In this document: positions 18,981-27,646 of the stretch, one piece after another
Numbering within the stretch: position 1 is the stretch's first letter
How the letters are laid out: each line of letters begins with the position of its first letter
DNA from: Akkermansia muciniphila
GTDB lineage: Bacteria; Verrucomicrobiota; Verrucomicrobiia; Verrucomicrobiales; Akkermansiaceae
Direction of reading: 5' to 3'
Length of the DNA stretch: 64,000 bases
Assembly (NCBI GenBank): GCA_945888515.1
Contig: CAMDAD010000009.1
Coordinates: forward strand, 62,001 to 126,000
Notes under the pieces: model-generated
What the model was told of the DNA's origin: nothing
The model's input: the letters and a program-made list of their open reading frames with translations, nothing else
Databases searched by the model: none
Made by a program: the position numbers and the translations under genes

Positions 18981-20438
18981 ATGAATCCCTTTATTTTACA
19001 CGCTCAGGATGCGATCAATCGCCGCACCTTCCTCACCAGCACGTCTTCCTTGTTAGGACTCACGGCATTGAACTCGCTCCTGTCACCGAATCTTCTACAA
19101 GCCGCCAGCACTCCCAGTGTGATTAGCGGCTTTCCGCATTTGCCCACCAAGGCGAAACGCGTGATCTATCTCTTCCAGTCCGGTGCTCCCTCGCAAATGG
19201 ATTTGTTCGATCCCAAGCCGCAGATGGTGAAAATGTTCGGAAAGGATCTGCCGGATTCGATCCGACAAGGCCAACGCCTCACTGGGATGACGTCCAAGCA
19301 GAAAAATTTTCCCGTTGCACCCAGCATTTTCAAGTTCGCCGAGCATGGCGAAAGCCGAGCTACCATCAGCGAACTGATGCCGCATATTTCTGGTATCGCC
19401 GATGAATTGTGCTTCATCAAAACCATGCACACCGAGGCAATCAATCATGATCCCGCGATCACCTTTTTCCAAACTGGTCGCCAAATCGCCGGCTACCCGA
19501 GCATGGGCTCGTGGCTGAGCTACGGTCTGGGCAGCGAAAACAAAGACCTTCCGGCTTTTGTGGTCATGACTTCTTTTGGCAGTGGTCGCCGCGATGATCA
19601 ACCACTCTACGATCGACTCTGGGGCAGCGGCTTTTTACCCGCACAGCATCAGGGGGTAAAATTCCGCAATTCGGGTGATCCGGTACTTTACCTGTCGAAC
19701 CCGAACGGTATGTCCGCAGCTACGCGCCGTGCCACCTTGGACGACCTCAACTCGCTCAATCAACAGCGCTTTGGCGTCGTTGGCGATCCAGAGATCGAGG
19801 CACGCATCGCTCAATACGAAATGGCTTTCCGTATGCAAACCAGCGTGCCGGAGCTCACCGACTTTTCCAAAGAGCCACAACACATCCTCGACATGTATGG
19901 CCCCGATGTGAAGCGCCCTGGCAGCTACGCGGCGAACTGCCTGCTAGCGCGTCGCCTCGCCGAGCGCGATGTGCGATTTGTGCAACTCTTCCACATGGGC
20001 TGGGACCTACATGGTCAGCTCCCCAAGGCCATACGCGGACAATGCCAGGATACCGATCAACCTACAGCCGCACTGATCAAAGACCTCAAGGAAAGAGGTT
20101 TGTTAGAAGATACTCTCATCGTCTGGGGTGGCGAATTTGGTCGAACAATCTACTCCCAAGGTGCTCTCACCCAAGACAACTATGGACGCGACCATCACCC
20201 TCGCTGCTTCACTATTTTCCTCGCCGGTGGCGGCATTAAGCCCGGCATGACCGTGGGCGAGACCGATGACTTCTGCTACAACATCGTTCGCGATCCCGTC
20301 AGCATCTTCGATCTGCATGCCACTATGCTGAATCGACTTGGTATCGATCACGAGCGCTTCACCCATAAATTCCAAGGCCTGGATGCCAAACTCACTGGTG
20401 TGGAAAAAGCCCATGCGGTGAAATCCATCTTGTTGTAA
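18981..20438 (+). CDS. DUF1501 exported protein
   Basis: A 485-residue protein of the DUF1501 family, which has an alkaline-phosphatase/sulfatase-like fold. The N-terminus shows a twin-arginine-like export signal (NRRTFLTSTSSLLGLTALNSLL), suggesting folded export by Tat. Family landmarks are AKRVIYLFQSGAPSQMDLFDPKP, INHDPAITFFQTGRQIAGYPSMGSW (read as positions 154-178), LFHMGWDLHGQLPK and VWGGEFGRT near the C-terminus, followed by GRDHHPRCFTIFLAGGGIKPG. It starts 18 bp after the PSD1 gene and should share its operon; such pairs are thought to work together, but the substrate is unknown. No terminator is evident after its stop. Confidence 0.9.
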   Translation: MNPFILHAQDAINRRTFLTSTSSLLGLTALNSLLSPNLLQAASTPSVISGFPHLPTKAKRVIYLFQSGAPSQMDLFDPKPQMVKMFGKDLPDSIRQGQRLTGMTSKQKNFPVAPSIFKFAEHGESRATISELMPHISGIADELCFIKTMHTEAINHDPAITFFQTGRQIAGYPSMGSWLSYGLGSENKDLPAFVVMTSFGSGRRDDQPLYDRLWGSGFLPAQHQGVKFRNSGDPVLYLSNPNGMSAATRRATLDDLNSLNQQRFGVVGDPEIEARIAQYEMAFRMQTSVPELTDFSKEPQHILDMYGPDVKRPGSYAANCLLARRLAERDVRFVQLFHMGWDLHGQLPKAIRGQCQDTDQPTAALIKDLKERGLLEDTLIVWGGEFGRTIYSQGALTQDNYGRDHHPRCFTIFLAGGGIKPGMTVGETDDFCYNIVRDPVSIFDLHATMLNRLGIDHERFTHKFQGLDAKLTGVEKAHAVKSILL

Positions 20439-20771
20439 CAGGAATAATTTTTGCGAAATCAACTTGCCAGAGTGGATGGTTGGCGGTAAGCTTAGGAACT
20501 GCTGTGTGCGTTCGTATAAGGTTTGCAAGCCCGATCCGATGCGTTATATCCGGGGCGCGAACCGTCCGATGATGTCATGCCTTCCTAGGAAGACAAATTC
20601 TGGCGTTAGACCCCACATTTGGAGAGCTTACAGGAACGAGGCTCTTTGCTCCTTGAACGGCACAGCGGTATTTTTTCTTTTTTTGTGTTCCATGTTTTTC
20701 TCCAACCAATCGCGATTTTTGATTCCCTTCGCATTTCCTAAACAATTTTCTGAAATTTTCTGTTTGTTGTG
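20439..20771. other. Intergenic region before rpmH, no gene seen
   Basis: About 420 bp separate the DUF1501 stop from rpmH. A 12-bp palindrome (CTTCCTAGGAAG) lies near 20582. The right half is rich in T and A. An in-frame stretch of about 100 codons on the plus strand has no recognisable content. I looked for DnaA boxes, because rpmH is often near oriC, and saw none. Confidence 0.5.
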
Positions 20772-20799
20772 TTGACATTGTCGCCTATTTGACTAAGAT
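20772..20799 (+). promoter_or_regulatory. Sigma-70-like promoter of the rpmH operon
   Basis: TTGACA at 20772-20777 and TAAGAT at 20794-20799 with a 16-bp spacer make a good housekeeping promoter about 60 bp before the rpmH start. Transcription would begin near 20806, giving a leader of roughly 55 nt. The leader holds TGCTTAACTTT followed by TAAC, a word also found just before parE. Confidence 0.6.
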
Positions 20800-20861
20800 C
20801 CGCGCCCCGACCGCTGGTCACCCCGCATTTTCTGCTTAACTTTACGTAACCACATTCTGCC

Positions 20862-21047
20862 ATGAGCCCTACTTATCGTCCATCTAAGCGCACCCGCAAA
20901 CAACAGCACGGTTTCCGTGCCCGCATGGCTACCAAAGGAGGTCGCGCGATCCTTAGCCGCCGTCGCCAAAAAGGCCGCAAACGCCTGATGGGCAAAGGTT
21001 GCGAAGTGCAATTCAAACGCCATACTCAACAACATACTTCACATTAA
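20862..21047 (+). CDS. rpmH: 50S ribosomal protein L34 with C-terminal extension
   Basis: A 61-residue basic protein of the large ribosomal subunit. The core [20 protein letters not shown] and [16 protein letters not shown] is unmistakable L34. Typical bacterial L34 has 44-46 residues and ends just after GRKRL; here about 15 extra residues follow ([15 protein letters not shown] and a final TSH). The gene is first in the conserved rpmH-rnpA-yidD-yidC order. It is preceded by a good promoter and has no Shine-Dalgarno sequence. Confidence 0.95.
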   Translation: MSPTYRPSKRTRKQQHGFRARMATKGGRAILSRRRQKGRKRLMGKGCEVQFKRHTQQHTSH

Positions 21048-21067
21048 TTGAAGTCTCTTCCCCGCTG

Positions 21068-21436
21068 ATGCGCCTTCCTCGGAAGCACACCATGAAAAAG
21101 CGGGCCGACTTCCAGAAGGTCCGCGAGACCGGCCGCTCCAAAGCTGGCCGGTTTCTCGTTTTAAGCACATTGGAAGATAACGAGCTGCCGCATTTTATGG
21201 TTGCCTTCATTACCACCAAAAAAGTCGGCAAGGCCCATGATCGTTCTCTCCTGCGCCGTCGATTCCGTAGCATCGTGCAAGCCCATTGGCCTCGCGTGTG
21301 CCCCTCACTCCGCTATCTAGTGATCATTGCCCGCTACAATACGATCACCGCCACATATGCCGAGTTGGAACAAGATTGGTTGAAAATTGCCACAAAGCTT
21401 GGCATGCTTCGCCCGCTCACCACGCCCACCTCATGA
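21068..21436 (+). CDS. rnpA: Ribonuclease P protein component
   Basis: A 122-residue basic protein that binds RNase P RNA and helps mature tRNA 5' ends. It opens MRLPRKHTMKKRADFQKVRETG, as RnpA does, and carries the RNR-type signature in a variant form (KVGKAHDRSLLRRRFRSIVQ), followed by YLVIIARYNTITATYAELEQD. I chose the ATG at 21068, 20 bp after rpmH; an earlier in-frame start at 20999 would overlap rpmH and adds non-conserved residues. The gene is part of the rpmH-rnpA-yidD-yidC operon, with yidD starting 3 bp after its stop. Confidence 0.93.
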   Translation: MRLPRKHTMKKRADFQKVRETGRSKAGRFLVLSTLEDNELPHFMVAFITTKKVGKAHDRSLLRRRFRSIVQAHWPRVCPSLRYLVIIARYNTITATYAELEQDWLKIATKLGMLRPLTTPTS

Positions 21437-21439
21437 CCC

Positions 21440-21721
21440 ATGCTTTCTCGGGCCACCACCCATCTGATACGTCTGCTCATCCGCTTCTACCAGCGCTTGA
21501 TCAGCCCGGCGCTGAAAGTCGCTTTCGGCCCGCATTCGGGGTGTCGGTATCAACCGACCTGCTCGCATTATTTTTTACAAGCCGTCGAGGTTCACGGTCC
21601 GCTGCGCGGTTCATGGCTGGGGCTACGGCGCATTCTCCGCTGCCATCCCTGGGGTGGTTTCGGCGAAGACCCGGTGCCACCTCTTTCTCACTCACATCAT
21701 TCTCCTAACCATCATTCTTGA
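21440..21721 (+). CDS. yidD: Membrane protein insertion efficiency factor
   Basis: A 93-residue YidD protein, a small membrane-associated factor that helps YidC insert membrane proteins. The N-terminal amphipathic helix ([17 protein letters not shown]) is followed by the family signature [20 protein letters not shown] and [18 protein letters not shown]. The gene lies between rnpA and yidC, overlapping the first possible yidC start codon by a few bases; the standard order of the locus supports the call. Confidence 0.95.
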   Translation: MLSRATTHLIRLLIRFYQRLISPALKVAFGPHSGCRYQPTCSHYFLQAVEVHGPLRGSWLGLRRILRCHPWGGFGEDPVPPLSHSHHSPNHHS

Positions 21722-21726
21722 TTCTT

Positions 21727-23604
21727 ATGTACGATAAAAAAACTTGGGTCGTCGTCACCCTGTGCAGCGTCCTGCTCGCCTTTCTGTTTTTCGATTCCCA
21801 GAAAAAAGCACGTATCGCTTACGAGGCAGAACAAAAACAGAACGCTTACCTGAAGCAGGCCGAAGAAGCGAAAAAGGCCGCCGACCCCGTGGTAGCCAAT
21901 CCTACCGACCCCGCCGCGCCAACTCCCGAAATTCCCGCCAAGGTCGAGGAAAAAACCGTTACTCTGGAGACCTCGGAAGTATCCTTCGTGCTCACCAATA
22001 TCGGTGCGGGCATCAAGTATGCAGCGCTGAAACATCAGTTCGAGGTCGGCGATAAAAAAATCCCCATCCGTGTCAATCAAGAAGACATCAATCCTGTCGG
22101 CGCGCTGACCCGTGGCGTGAATACGACCGACTCGCTCGTTTATGCCTACATGCCGGACCAGTCCGTGCCGGAAAAGTCCGCCGTGTTCATCGCGAAAACC
22201 GCCGACGGCCTACTCGTCAAAAAAACCTATCGCATCATGGAAGACGCCAGTAAGCCGGGCGCGGCTTACTTGCTGGATTTCGATATCGTGATCGAAAACG
22301 CCAATACCACCCCGGTCAATCTCAGCCAGTGGACTCTCGCATTAGGATCCACAGGACCGATTCACGCGAAGGAATGGCCGAATCAGACGACCTACTTTTT
22401 CCACGATGACGGCACCTACGAATACATCGAAGTGCCCGAATTCAAAGGCGGGATTTTCGGTAGCGATAAGGCATCCGACGAACGCGTCATGAAAAACGTG
22501 GAACTCGCTGGCGTCTGCGATCAGTTCTTCACCATTGCCCTGCAAACGAAACAACCTTACGCCAGCAGCCTGGTCGCGTCTCCTTACGACATCCGTTTTG
22601 CCGATGTGGAAAAACCACTGCAAGGCGTGAGTGCTCACTTGCGCTTGCCCGGCGAGTCGCTCGGTCAAGGCGAACAGAAAAAGATCAGCTACCAGATCTA
22701 CATGGGGCCCAAGAACAACAACATGCTTCGGAAGATGGGCGAAAAATGGGGCAATATCATGAACTACGGGTGGTTCTCTCCCATCAGTCGACTGCTTAAC
22801 TGGGTGCTGCACTGGATTCACGAAGTGATAGCCAAAGTATCTAACACTTGGTCCTGGGGCATCTCGATCGTCTTGCTCACCCTCTGCGTGCGCACCGCGA
22901 TCTGGCCGCTTTATAACAAATCGAATCGCTCGATGAAGCGGATGGCCAAGCTCAAGCCTGAGATGGACAAGATCAAGGAAAAATACCCTGACGATCCGAC
23001 CAAGATGAATCAGGAGGTGATGAAGCTATACAAAAAATTCGGCGTCAACCCCATCGGCGGCTGCCTGCCCATGCTGCTGCAAATCCCCATTTTCTTTGGC
23101 TTCTACCGCATGCTGCAATACGCGGTTGAGCTTCGGCACGAACCTTTTCTATGGTGGGTGCAGGACCTTTCTCAGCCTGATACCATCGGCCATGTCATGG
23201 GCTTTCCGATCAATCTGCTGCCCATCATCATGACCCTGACCAGCTTTGCCCAGATGGCGATGATGCCTAAGACCGGCGACAAGATGCAACAGCGCCTAAT
23301 GATGTTCATGCCCTTCATGTTCCTCTTCTTCTGTTACTCATTTGCCTCGGCACTGGCGCTCTACTGGACCACGCAAAACCTCTTCACGATCTTCCAAACT
23401 TGGCTCACTGCTAAACTGCCCGAGCCGCAATTAAAGGAAAAAGAGGAAGATCCCAGCAAGCCGAAGAAAAAAGGTTTTATGGAGCGCATGATCGAAAAAC
23501 AAGAGGAACTCCAGCGCGCCCAAGCCGCCAAATCCCAAGGCAATGCTTCTAACCTCCGCGACGTCACGCCCTCGAAAAAACGTCCACCCAAAACCGGTGG
23601 TTGA
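21727..23604 (+). CDS. yidC: Membrane protein insertase YidC
   Basis: About 625 residues; inserts and folds inner-membrane proteins alone or with SecYEG. One N-terminal helix (TWVVVTLCSVLLAFLFF) is followed by a short charged, Ala-rich linker, then a periplasmic beta domain of about 280 residues. The C-terminal 60KD_IMP domain has its first helix at SWGISIVLLTLCVRTAIWPLY and carries MAKLKPEMDKIKEKYPDD and the coiled hairpin typical of YidC. The C-terminal tail is basic (KKGFMERM...PSKKRPPKTG), as expected for ribosome binding. I prefer the ATG at 21727 to a TTG nine bases earlier. No jag or mnmE gene follows; the operon gives way to a repeat-bearing non-coding stretch. Confidence 0.95.
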   Translation: MYDKKTWVVVTLCSVLLAFLFFDSQKKARIAYEAEQKQNAYLKQAEEAKKAADPVVANPTDPAAPTPEIPAKVEEKTVTLETSEVSFVLTNIGAGIKYAALKHQFEVGDKKIPIRVNQEDINPVGALTRGVNTTDSLVYAYMPDQSVPEKSAVFIAKTADGLLVKKTYRIMEDASKPGAAYLLDFDIVIENANTTPVNLSQWTLALGSTGPIHAKEWPNQTTYFFHDDGTYEYIEVPEFKGGIFGSDKASDERVMKNVELAGVCDQFFTIALQTKQPYASSLVASPYDIRFADVEKPLQGVSAHLRLPGESLGQGEQKKISYQIYMGPKNNNMLRKMGEKWGNIMNYGWFSPISRLLNWVLHWIHEVIAKVSNTWSWGISIVLLTLCVRTAIWPLYNKSNRSMKRMAKLKPEMDKIKEKYPDDPTKMNQEVMKLYKKFGVNPIGGCLPMLLQIPIFFGFYRMLQYAVELRHEPFLWWVQDLSQPDTIGHVMGFPINLLPIIMTLTSFAQMAMMPKTGDKMQQRLMMFMPFMFLFFCYSFASALALYWTTQNLFTIFQTWLTAKLPEPQLKEKEEDPSKPKKKGFMERMIEKQEELQRAQAAKSQGNASNLRDVTPSKKRPPKTGG

Positions 23605-23639
23605 TCGAGGTTTTCCTCAATTCTGACAAGCTCGCATCT

Positions 23640-23842
23640 TGAGGCAATCTGTGGTTGATGTTTTTTCACCACGTATTGCACAGAATGCACGGAGTGGGGA
23701 ATTTTTTACAGAAGGAAAGAAAGGAAACGAAGGTTTCCAATACTCTGTTCCCTCCTGTCCCATCCACCTAGGACAGGAAAAAACTCCTCTTCATTCCGTG
23801 TGTTCCGTGCCCTCTGTGGTTGATTTTTTTCACCGCGCACAC
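23640..23842. repeat. Non-coding inverted pair of CACAGA/CACGGA-type phrases
   Basis: Two related phrases face each other between yidC and the next gene. The left one on the plus strand reads TTGCACAGAATGCACGGAGTG (positions 23678-23698, given here as its key words CACAGA and CACGGA), then a purine-rich GAAGGAAAGAAAGG. The right one is reversed: on the minus strand it reads CAACCACAGAGGGCACGGA and then ACACACGGAATGAAG. Between them is a hairpin, TCCTGTCC and GGACAGGA around a 10-nt loop (near 23755-23780). Phrases of this kind (CACAGAG spaced by about 9-10 nt) recur between genes in several environmental bacteria from memory, but I cannot check that here. No open frame covers it. Confidence 0.6.
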
Positions 23843-23892
23843 TGCCCCTATTTGATTGAAATTTTTCATCATTCCCCAGCGTTCTGATCTTT

Positions 23893-25212
23893 GTGTTCTC
23901 TGCCATTCATCACTGTTTTTCTCGCCGCTTTCGCCTTCGTGAACTGTCGCTCGTCGGCTCGATGATGCTGCTCATCGCTGGGATGACGGGTCTTTCCGCG
24001 CAGGACAGCACGCCTTTTCCGCAACCGCCTTCGATCAAGGGCTTGCAGGTGCAGATGGTCGATGACGCCATCGCTCTCGGCATTCATCACGCGGGAGTGA
24101 ATATCAACATCACGGCTCTGGTGGATCGTGAAAAAAAACCGCAGAACCCGAAGCGAACGGTCGATGGATTCGAATTCAGTTTTCAGGAGAGCTACCTGAA
24201 AAGCCTCGACCGCCAGATCAAGCCGCTCTCGGACAAAGGCATTCTCATCTATCTCATCGTCATCGCTTACCCTTCCAAAAATCCTGACATCGATGGGCTG
24301 GTGATCCATCCGGACGCGCGCAAGGATTACAAGTACACCGTGGGTGGCTTCAATGCGGCAACGCCAGAAGGCAAGGCATGGCTCCGCGCGGTCAGCGAGG
24401 AAATGTCATCGCGCTGGAGTGGTGCACGCCCCGAATGCGGCAGGGTCTGGGGCTGGATCGTGGGCAATGAGGTGAACTCTCACTGGATGTGGTCAAACAT
24501 GGGTAAAAAATCGTTAGATCAAGCCACCTCGGCTTACGCTGGCGCTTTTCGCATCATTCATAACAGCGTGCGCGCGGCATCAAAAAACGCGAGACTCTAC
24601 GTTTCCTTCGATCACCACTGGGGCGTAGGCATGCATGGTATCAGTGCGGAGGAAGCCGTGGGAGGACGCGCGTTTCTCGATTCCTTTGCCAAACTCACTA
24701 ACGATCTCGACTGGCATGTGGCGTGGCATCCGTATCCCGAGGATCTCGGCAATCCACGAGCGTGGGCTGACAAAACAGTTACTCATGATGACAACTCGAA
24801 CAAGGTCACGTTCAAGAATCTGGAAGTTCTGTGCCGTCATCTGCGCCAACCGCAACTCCTTTACGAGGGAAAACCACGCCGCGTGATTTTGTCCGAGCAG
24901 GGATTTCACACACTACTCACCCCCGAGGGCGAATCGCTGCAAGCCGCAGCGTTTGCCTATGCTTGGGAAAAATGCAGACGCCTTCCTCTGGTAGATGCTT
25001 TCATTTACCATCGCCATGTCGATCATGCCAAGGAAGGCGGCCTGCGACTCGGACTGTGGCGAAATGCCCCGCATTCCATCGCTGATCCTCACAGCAAAAA
25101 ACAAATCTGGAACTTACTGCAGAAGGCGGGCACTCCTGAGTGGGATGCAGCGGCGGCACCCTTATTGCCGGTTACGGGACTTACGTCTTGGAGTGATCTG
25201 GCAAAAGAATAA
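23893..25212 (+). CDS. Exported glycoside-hydrolase-like protein (DUF5722-like)
   Basis: A 439-residue protein with an N-terminal signal segment (LVGSMMLLIAGMTGLSA). The body has the layout of a clan GH-A (beta/alpha)8 glycosidase: an Asn-Glu pair in WIVGNEVNSHW (Glu193, the usual acid/base position) and a second Glu at the end of a strand in RVILSEQGFH (Glu335, the usual nucleophile). Trp and His residues line the pocket (WHVAWHPYPEDL, FIYHRHVDH). The overall wording resembles DUF5722 proteins of Bacteroidetes and Verrucomicrobia, though I give this from memory. The substrate is unknown. The start is a GTG at 23893; internal ATG codons near residue 23 are alternatives. The TRIC-type channel gene begins 10 bp downstream. 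Confidence 0.75.
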   Translation: MFSAIHHCFSRRFRLRELSLVGSMMLLIAGMTGLSAQDSTPFPQPPSIKGLQVQMVDDAIALGIHHAGVNINITALVDREKKPQNPKRTVDGFEFSFQESYLKSLDRQIKPLSDKGILIYLIVIAYPSKNPDIDGLVIHPDARKDYKYTVGGFNAATPEGKAWLRAVSEEMSSRWSGARPECGRVWGWIVGNEVNSHWMWSNMGKKSLDQATSAYAGAFRIIHNSVRAASKNARLYVSFDHHWGVGMHGISAEEAVGGRAFLDSFAKLTNDLDWHVAWHPYPEDLGNPRAWADKTVTHDDNSNKVTFKNLEVLCRHLRQPQLLYEGKPRRVILSEQGFHTLLTPEGESLQAAAFAYAWEKCRRLPLVDAFIYHRHVDHAKEGGLRLGLWRNAPHSIADPHSKKQIWNLLQKAGTPEWDAAAAPLLPVTGLTSWSDLAKE

Positions 25213-25222
25213 CATTCCGCTT

Positions 25223-25834
25223 ATGCCTCCTTGGATTGAATATTCTGCCTGCGCGGTCTGCGCGATCTCAGGTGTTCTGGCCGCTGAGGGCAAACGCATT
25301 GACCTCTTCGGTGTGCTGGTGCTGGCACTGGTCACGGCGGTGGGCGGAGGCACCATTCGCGATATCTGTCTCGACACACAAGTCTTCTGGTTGAAAAATC
25401 CAGGAACGATACTCGCCTCCACCCTGGCTGCGCTATTCGCTTTTCTTGCCGTGCGCTACATCTGCATGCCCAGCCGCGCCTTATTGATCGCCGATGCCTT
25501 CGGTCTAGCTATGTTTGGCATCGTGGGCACGGAAAAGGCTCTCATTCTCGGGGCCAGCAAAGTAGCAGCTATTCTGCTAGGCATCGTCACTGGTGTGGCT
25601 GGTGGAGTCCTTCGTGATGTCCTCCGCAGCGAAATCCCTTGGGTTTTTCGAGCAGAAGTGCATCTATATGCAACCACCGTTTTTGTAGGATCAATCGTTT
25701 TTGTATTGCTTGATAGTTGGTTTCCTCATAATGAAAGCAACCGGTTCATTGGTATGCTAGCGATCTTGTTGCTGCGATTGCTTGCGATGCACTTCGGTCT
25801 TCGCCTCCCAGCCTTCCGCATGCGCGCGCATTGA
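25223..25834 (+). CDS. TRIC/UPF0126 family membrane channel protein
   Basis: A 203-residue integral membrane protein with about seven hydrophobic helices, belonging to the trimeric intracellular cation channel (TRIC, UPF0126, YicG-like) family. The two glycine-rich repeats typical of the family are visible: VTAVGGGTIRDICLDTQVFWL and VTGVAGGVLRDVLRSEIPWVF (about residues 35-55 and 120-140). Each contains the conserved GGG/GGV-x-RD motif. Bacterial members conduct cations such as potassium in vitro; the physiological role is unclear. The ATG at 25223 was chosen because it begins right before the first helix. It lies 10 bp after the glycosidase-like gene. Confidence 0.9.
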   Translation: MPPWIEYSACAVCAISGVLAAEGKRIDLFGVLVLALVTAVGGGTIRDICLDTQVFWLKNPGTILASTLAALFAFLAVRYICMPSRALLIADAFGLAMFGIVGTEKALILGASKVAAILLGIVTGVAGGVLRDVLRSEIPWVFRAEVHLYATTVFVGSIVFVLLDSWFPHNESNRFIGMLAILLLRLLAMHFGLRLPAFRMRAH

Positions 25835-25856
25835 TTTGTTTATTTCAAAATACTAG

Positions 25857-27560
25857 ATGAATCTGTTAGAAAATTTGCGATTCTGCTTTTCCATCCCATG
25901 CGCTTTGCTCTGGATGATTATGTGCGCAAATCCATGTCGAGCAATCACACTAAACGCAAAGGACTTTGGCCTTATCGCCGATGGCAAGTCCGATGACGGT
26001 CCTGCAATTTTGAAATTAATCGATGCAGCCAAAGCCTCTGCTCAACCAGTGACTCTCGTCTTTCCTCCTGAGAAAATCATCTTCGCCGCCACCGCACGGA
26101 AAGGCTATTTGTTTTCCCTGCGCGACTGCCATAACATCGCTATCGATGGCAATGGCTCCACATTTCTGTTAGATCCCAGCATCCGTATGGCCGACATGCA
26201 TTTCGCCCGTAATGTTGTTCTGAAGCATTGCAATGTCGACTTCACCACAAGCATGTTTGCCGAGACGACTGTGCGGGCCGTTGATACCGCACGAAGTTTC
26301 GTCGATGTAAGCCTTCGCGATGCTGGCGATGCCATCGACCTAGGCGGTCCCACAAAGCAAGAGGGAGAGCAATGGTTTGGTGGATTTCTCTGGTGTGAAA
26401 ACGGCACTCACCCGAAAGCCGCTAGGCATTTTGCCGTGAAACGTGTGGATAAACTCGAGAACGGCCTGATGCGCGTGCATTATGGTGAAGGGACGTTCAG
26501 CAAATCCATCGCGGACACCATCATTCCCGGAAAAACGGCTTTCAGTGTGCCGCGTGCCGGAGTCGCTCATCGTAGTGGCGCGGGTGCCCTGTTTGAAATC
26601 CATGATGCCACGGACGTGACACTGGAGAAAGTCCATGTCTGGGGCGCACCATGGTTTACTTTCAGCATCTATCGCTGCGAGGGAACTTGTCGATTCATCG
26701 ATGTTGATGTGAAACCCAAACCTAACAGCCAGCGACTCATGAGCGGTTGTCGCGATGCCTTCCACGTCACCGCAAACCGCGCGAAGCTGTTGTTCGAGGG
26801 ATGCGATACCGGCGGCATAGGCGACGATGACTACAACTTCTGCGTTCTATCATCCTCGATCCGTAAAGTCGTTTCACCTAACGAAATCATCATCCGCCAA
26901 AAATTCCCCATCCAATACAATCCCATGCGCGTTGGCGAAACTTTGCAGGTGATGAATGCGGAAAACATCGTGCTGGGCAGTGCAAAAATCACGCACTACA
27001 CGGAAACATCACCCAAAGACGGCAGCGCTATCGTGTCAGGCGGATCTTGTCCGGAAGTAACCGTAAGCCTCGATCGTACTATCACTGGGCTCAGCTCAGG
27101 TCTTACCGTTTGGGCGAAAGAAGCCGCGAATCCTGATACCACGATGCGGCATTGCACCACCACGTTCAGCATCCGCGCACAGACCTCCTTGAAGATCGAA
27201 GATTGCCAATTAAGCTGCTACATCACCTCGTATGGTATGTCTGCACGACAGGAAAATGTCGAGGGACCAGGTCCGGAATCGATTTGGATCAAAAACACAA
27301 ATTTCCTCACGGGTCGCGGCTCAGGCTACTTCGCACAAAGTGGCGGCGCCGGACCGCTGGAACACACCCGCATCCAGAACATCCACATCGAAGGCTGCAC
27401 CTTCCACGCCCCGCTGCGCATCACCAAGGCGCGCACTATTACCCTGCTCAACAACCGTTTCCATGGTGAGGCGAGCATTGGGGAACATCGATCGCTCGAA
27501 ATGCGTGGTAACACAAAAAACAGTCATCCGTTTCTCCTACAGCAAAAACAAGAGGAATAA
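25857..27560 (+). CDS. Secreted right-handed beta-helix (pectate-lyase-like) protein
   Basis: A 567-residue protein with a signal peptide (residues 1-29, ending PCRA). The mature N-terminus, ITLNAKDFGLIADGKSDDGPAI, is the standard opening of the pectate-lyase-3 superfamily, where a short strand and Asp-rich turn precede the beta-helix. Repeating turns with HCN, GCDTGG, CQLSC and GCTFHAP patterns continue to the C-terminus. No complete catalytic set for a known polysaccharide lyase or GH28 enzyme is evident, so activity is unassigned; binding or cleavage of a glycan is likely. It starts 22 bp after the TRIC-type gene and may belong to the same transcript. Confidence 0.75.
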   Translation: MNLLENLRFCFSIPCALLWMIMCANPCRAITLNAKDFGLIADGKSDDGPAILKLIDAAKASAQPVTLVFPPEKIIFAATARKGYLFSLRDCHNIAIDGNGSTFLLDPSIRMADMHFARNVVLKHCNVDFTTSMFAETTVRAVDTARSFVDVSLRDAGDAIDLGGPTKQEGEQWFGGFLWCENGTHPKAARHFAVKRVDKLENGLMRVHYGEGTFSKSIADTIIPGKTAFSVPRAGVAHRSGAGALFEIHDATDVTLEKVHVWGAPWFTFSIYRCEGTCRFIDVDVKPKPNSQRLMSGCRDAFHVTANRAKLLFEGCDTGGIGDDDYNFCVLSSSIRKVVSPNEIIIRQKFPIQYNPMRVGETLQVMNAENIVLGSAKITHYTETSPKDGSAIVSGGSCPEVTVSLDRTITGLSSGLTVWAKEAANPDTTMRHCTTTFSIRAQTSLKIEDCQLSCYITSYGMSARQENVEGPGPESIWIKNTNFLTGRGSGYFAQSGGAGPLEHTRIQNIHIEGCTFHAPLRITKARTITLLNNRFHGEASIGEHRSLEMRGNTKNSHPFLLQQKQEE

Positions 27561-27646
27561 CGAGAGAATGCCAGAGACGACAAACCTCTCCGCTTGCTCA
27601 CAATATGCTTTTCCCATAAGCATTTATCCCCTATCCTCGAAGCGCT

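Noticed and set aside
20439-20861. Possible origin of replication before rpmH
   Set aside because: rpmH is often near oriC, but no DnaA-box cluster of the TTATCCACA type is visible and dnaA is not in the window.
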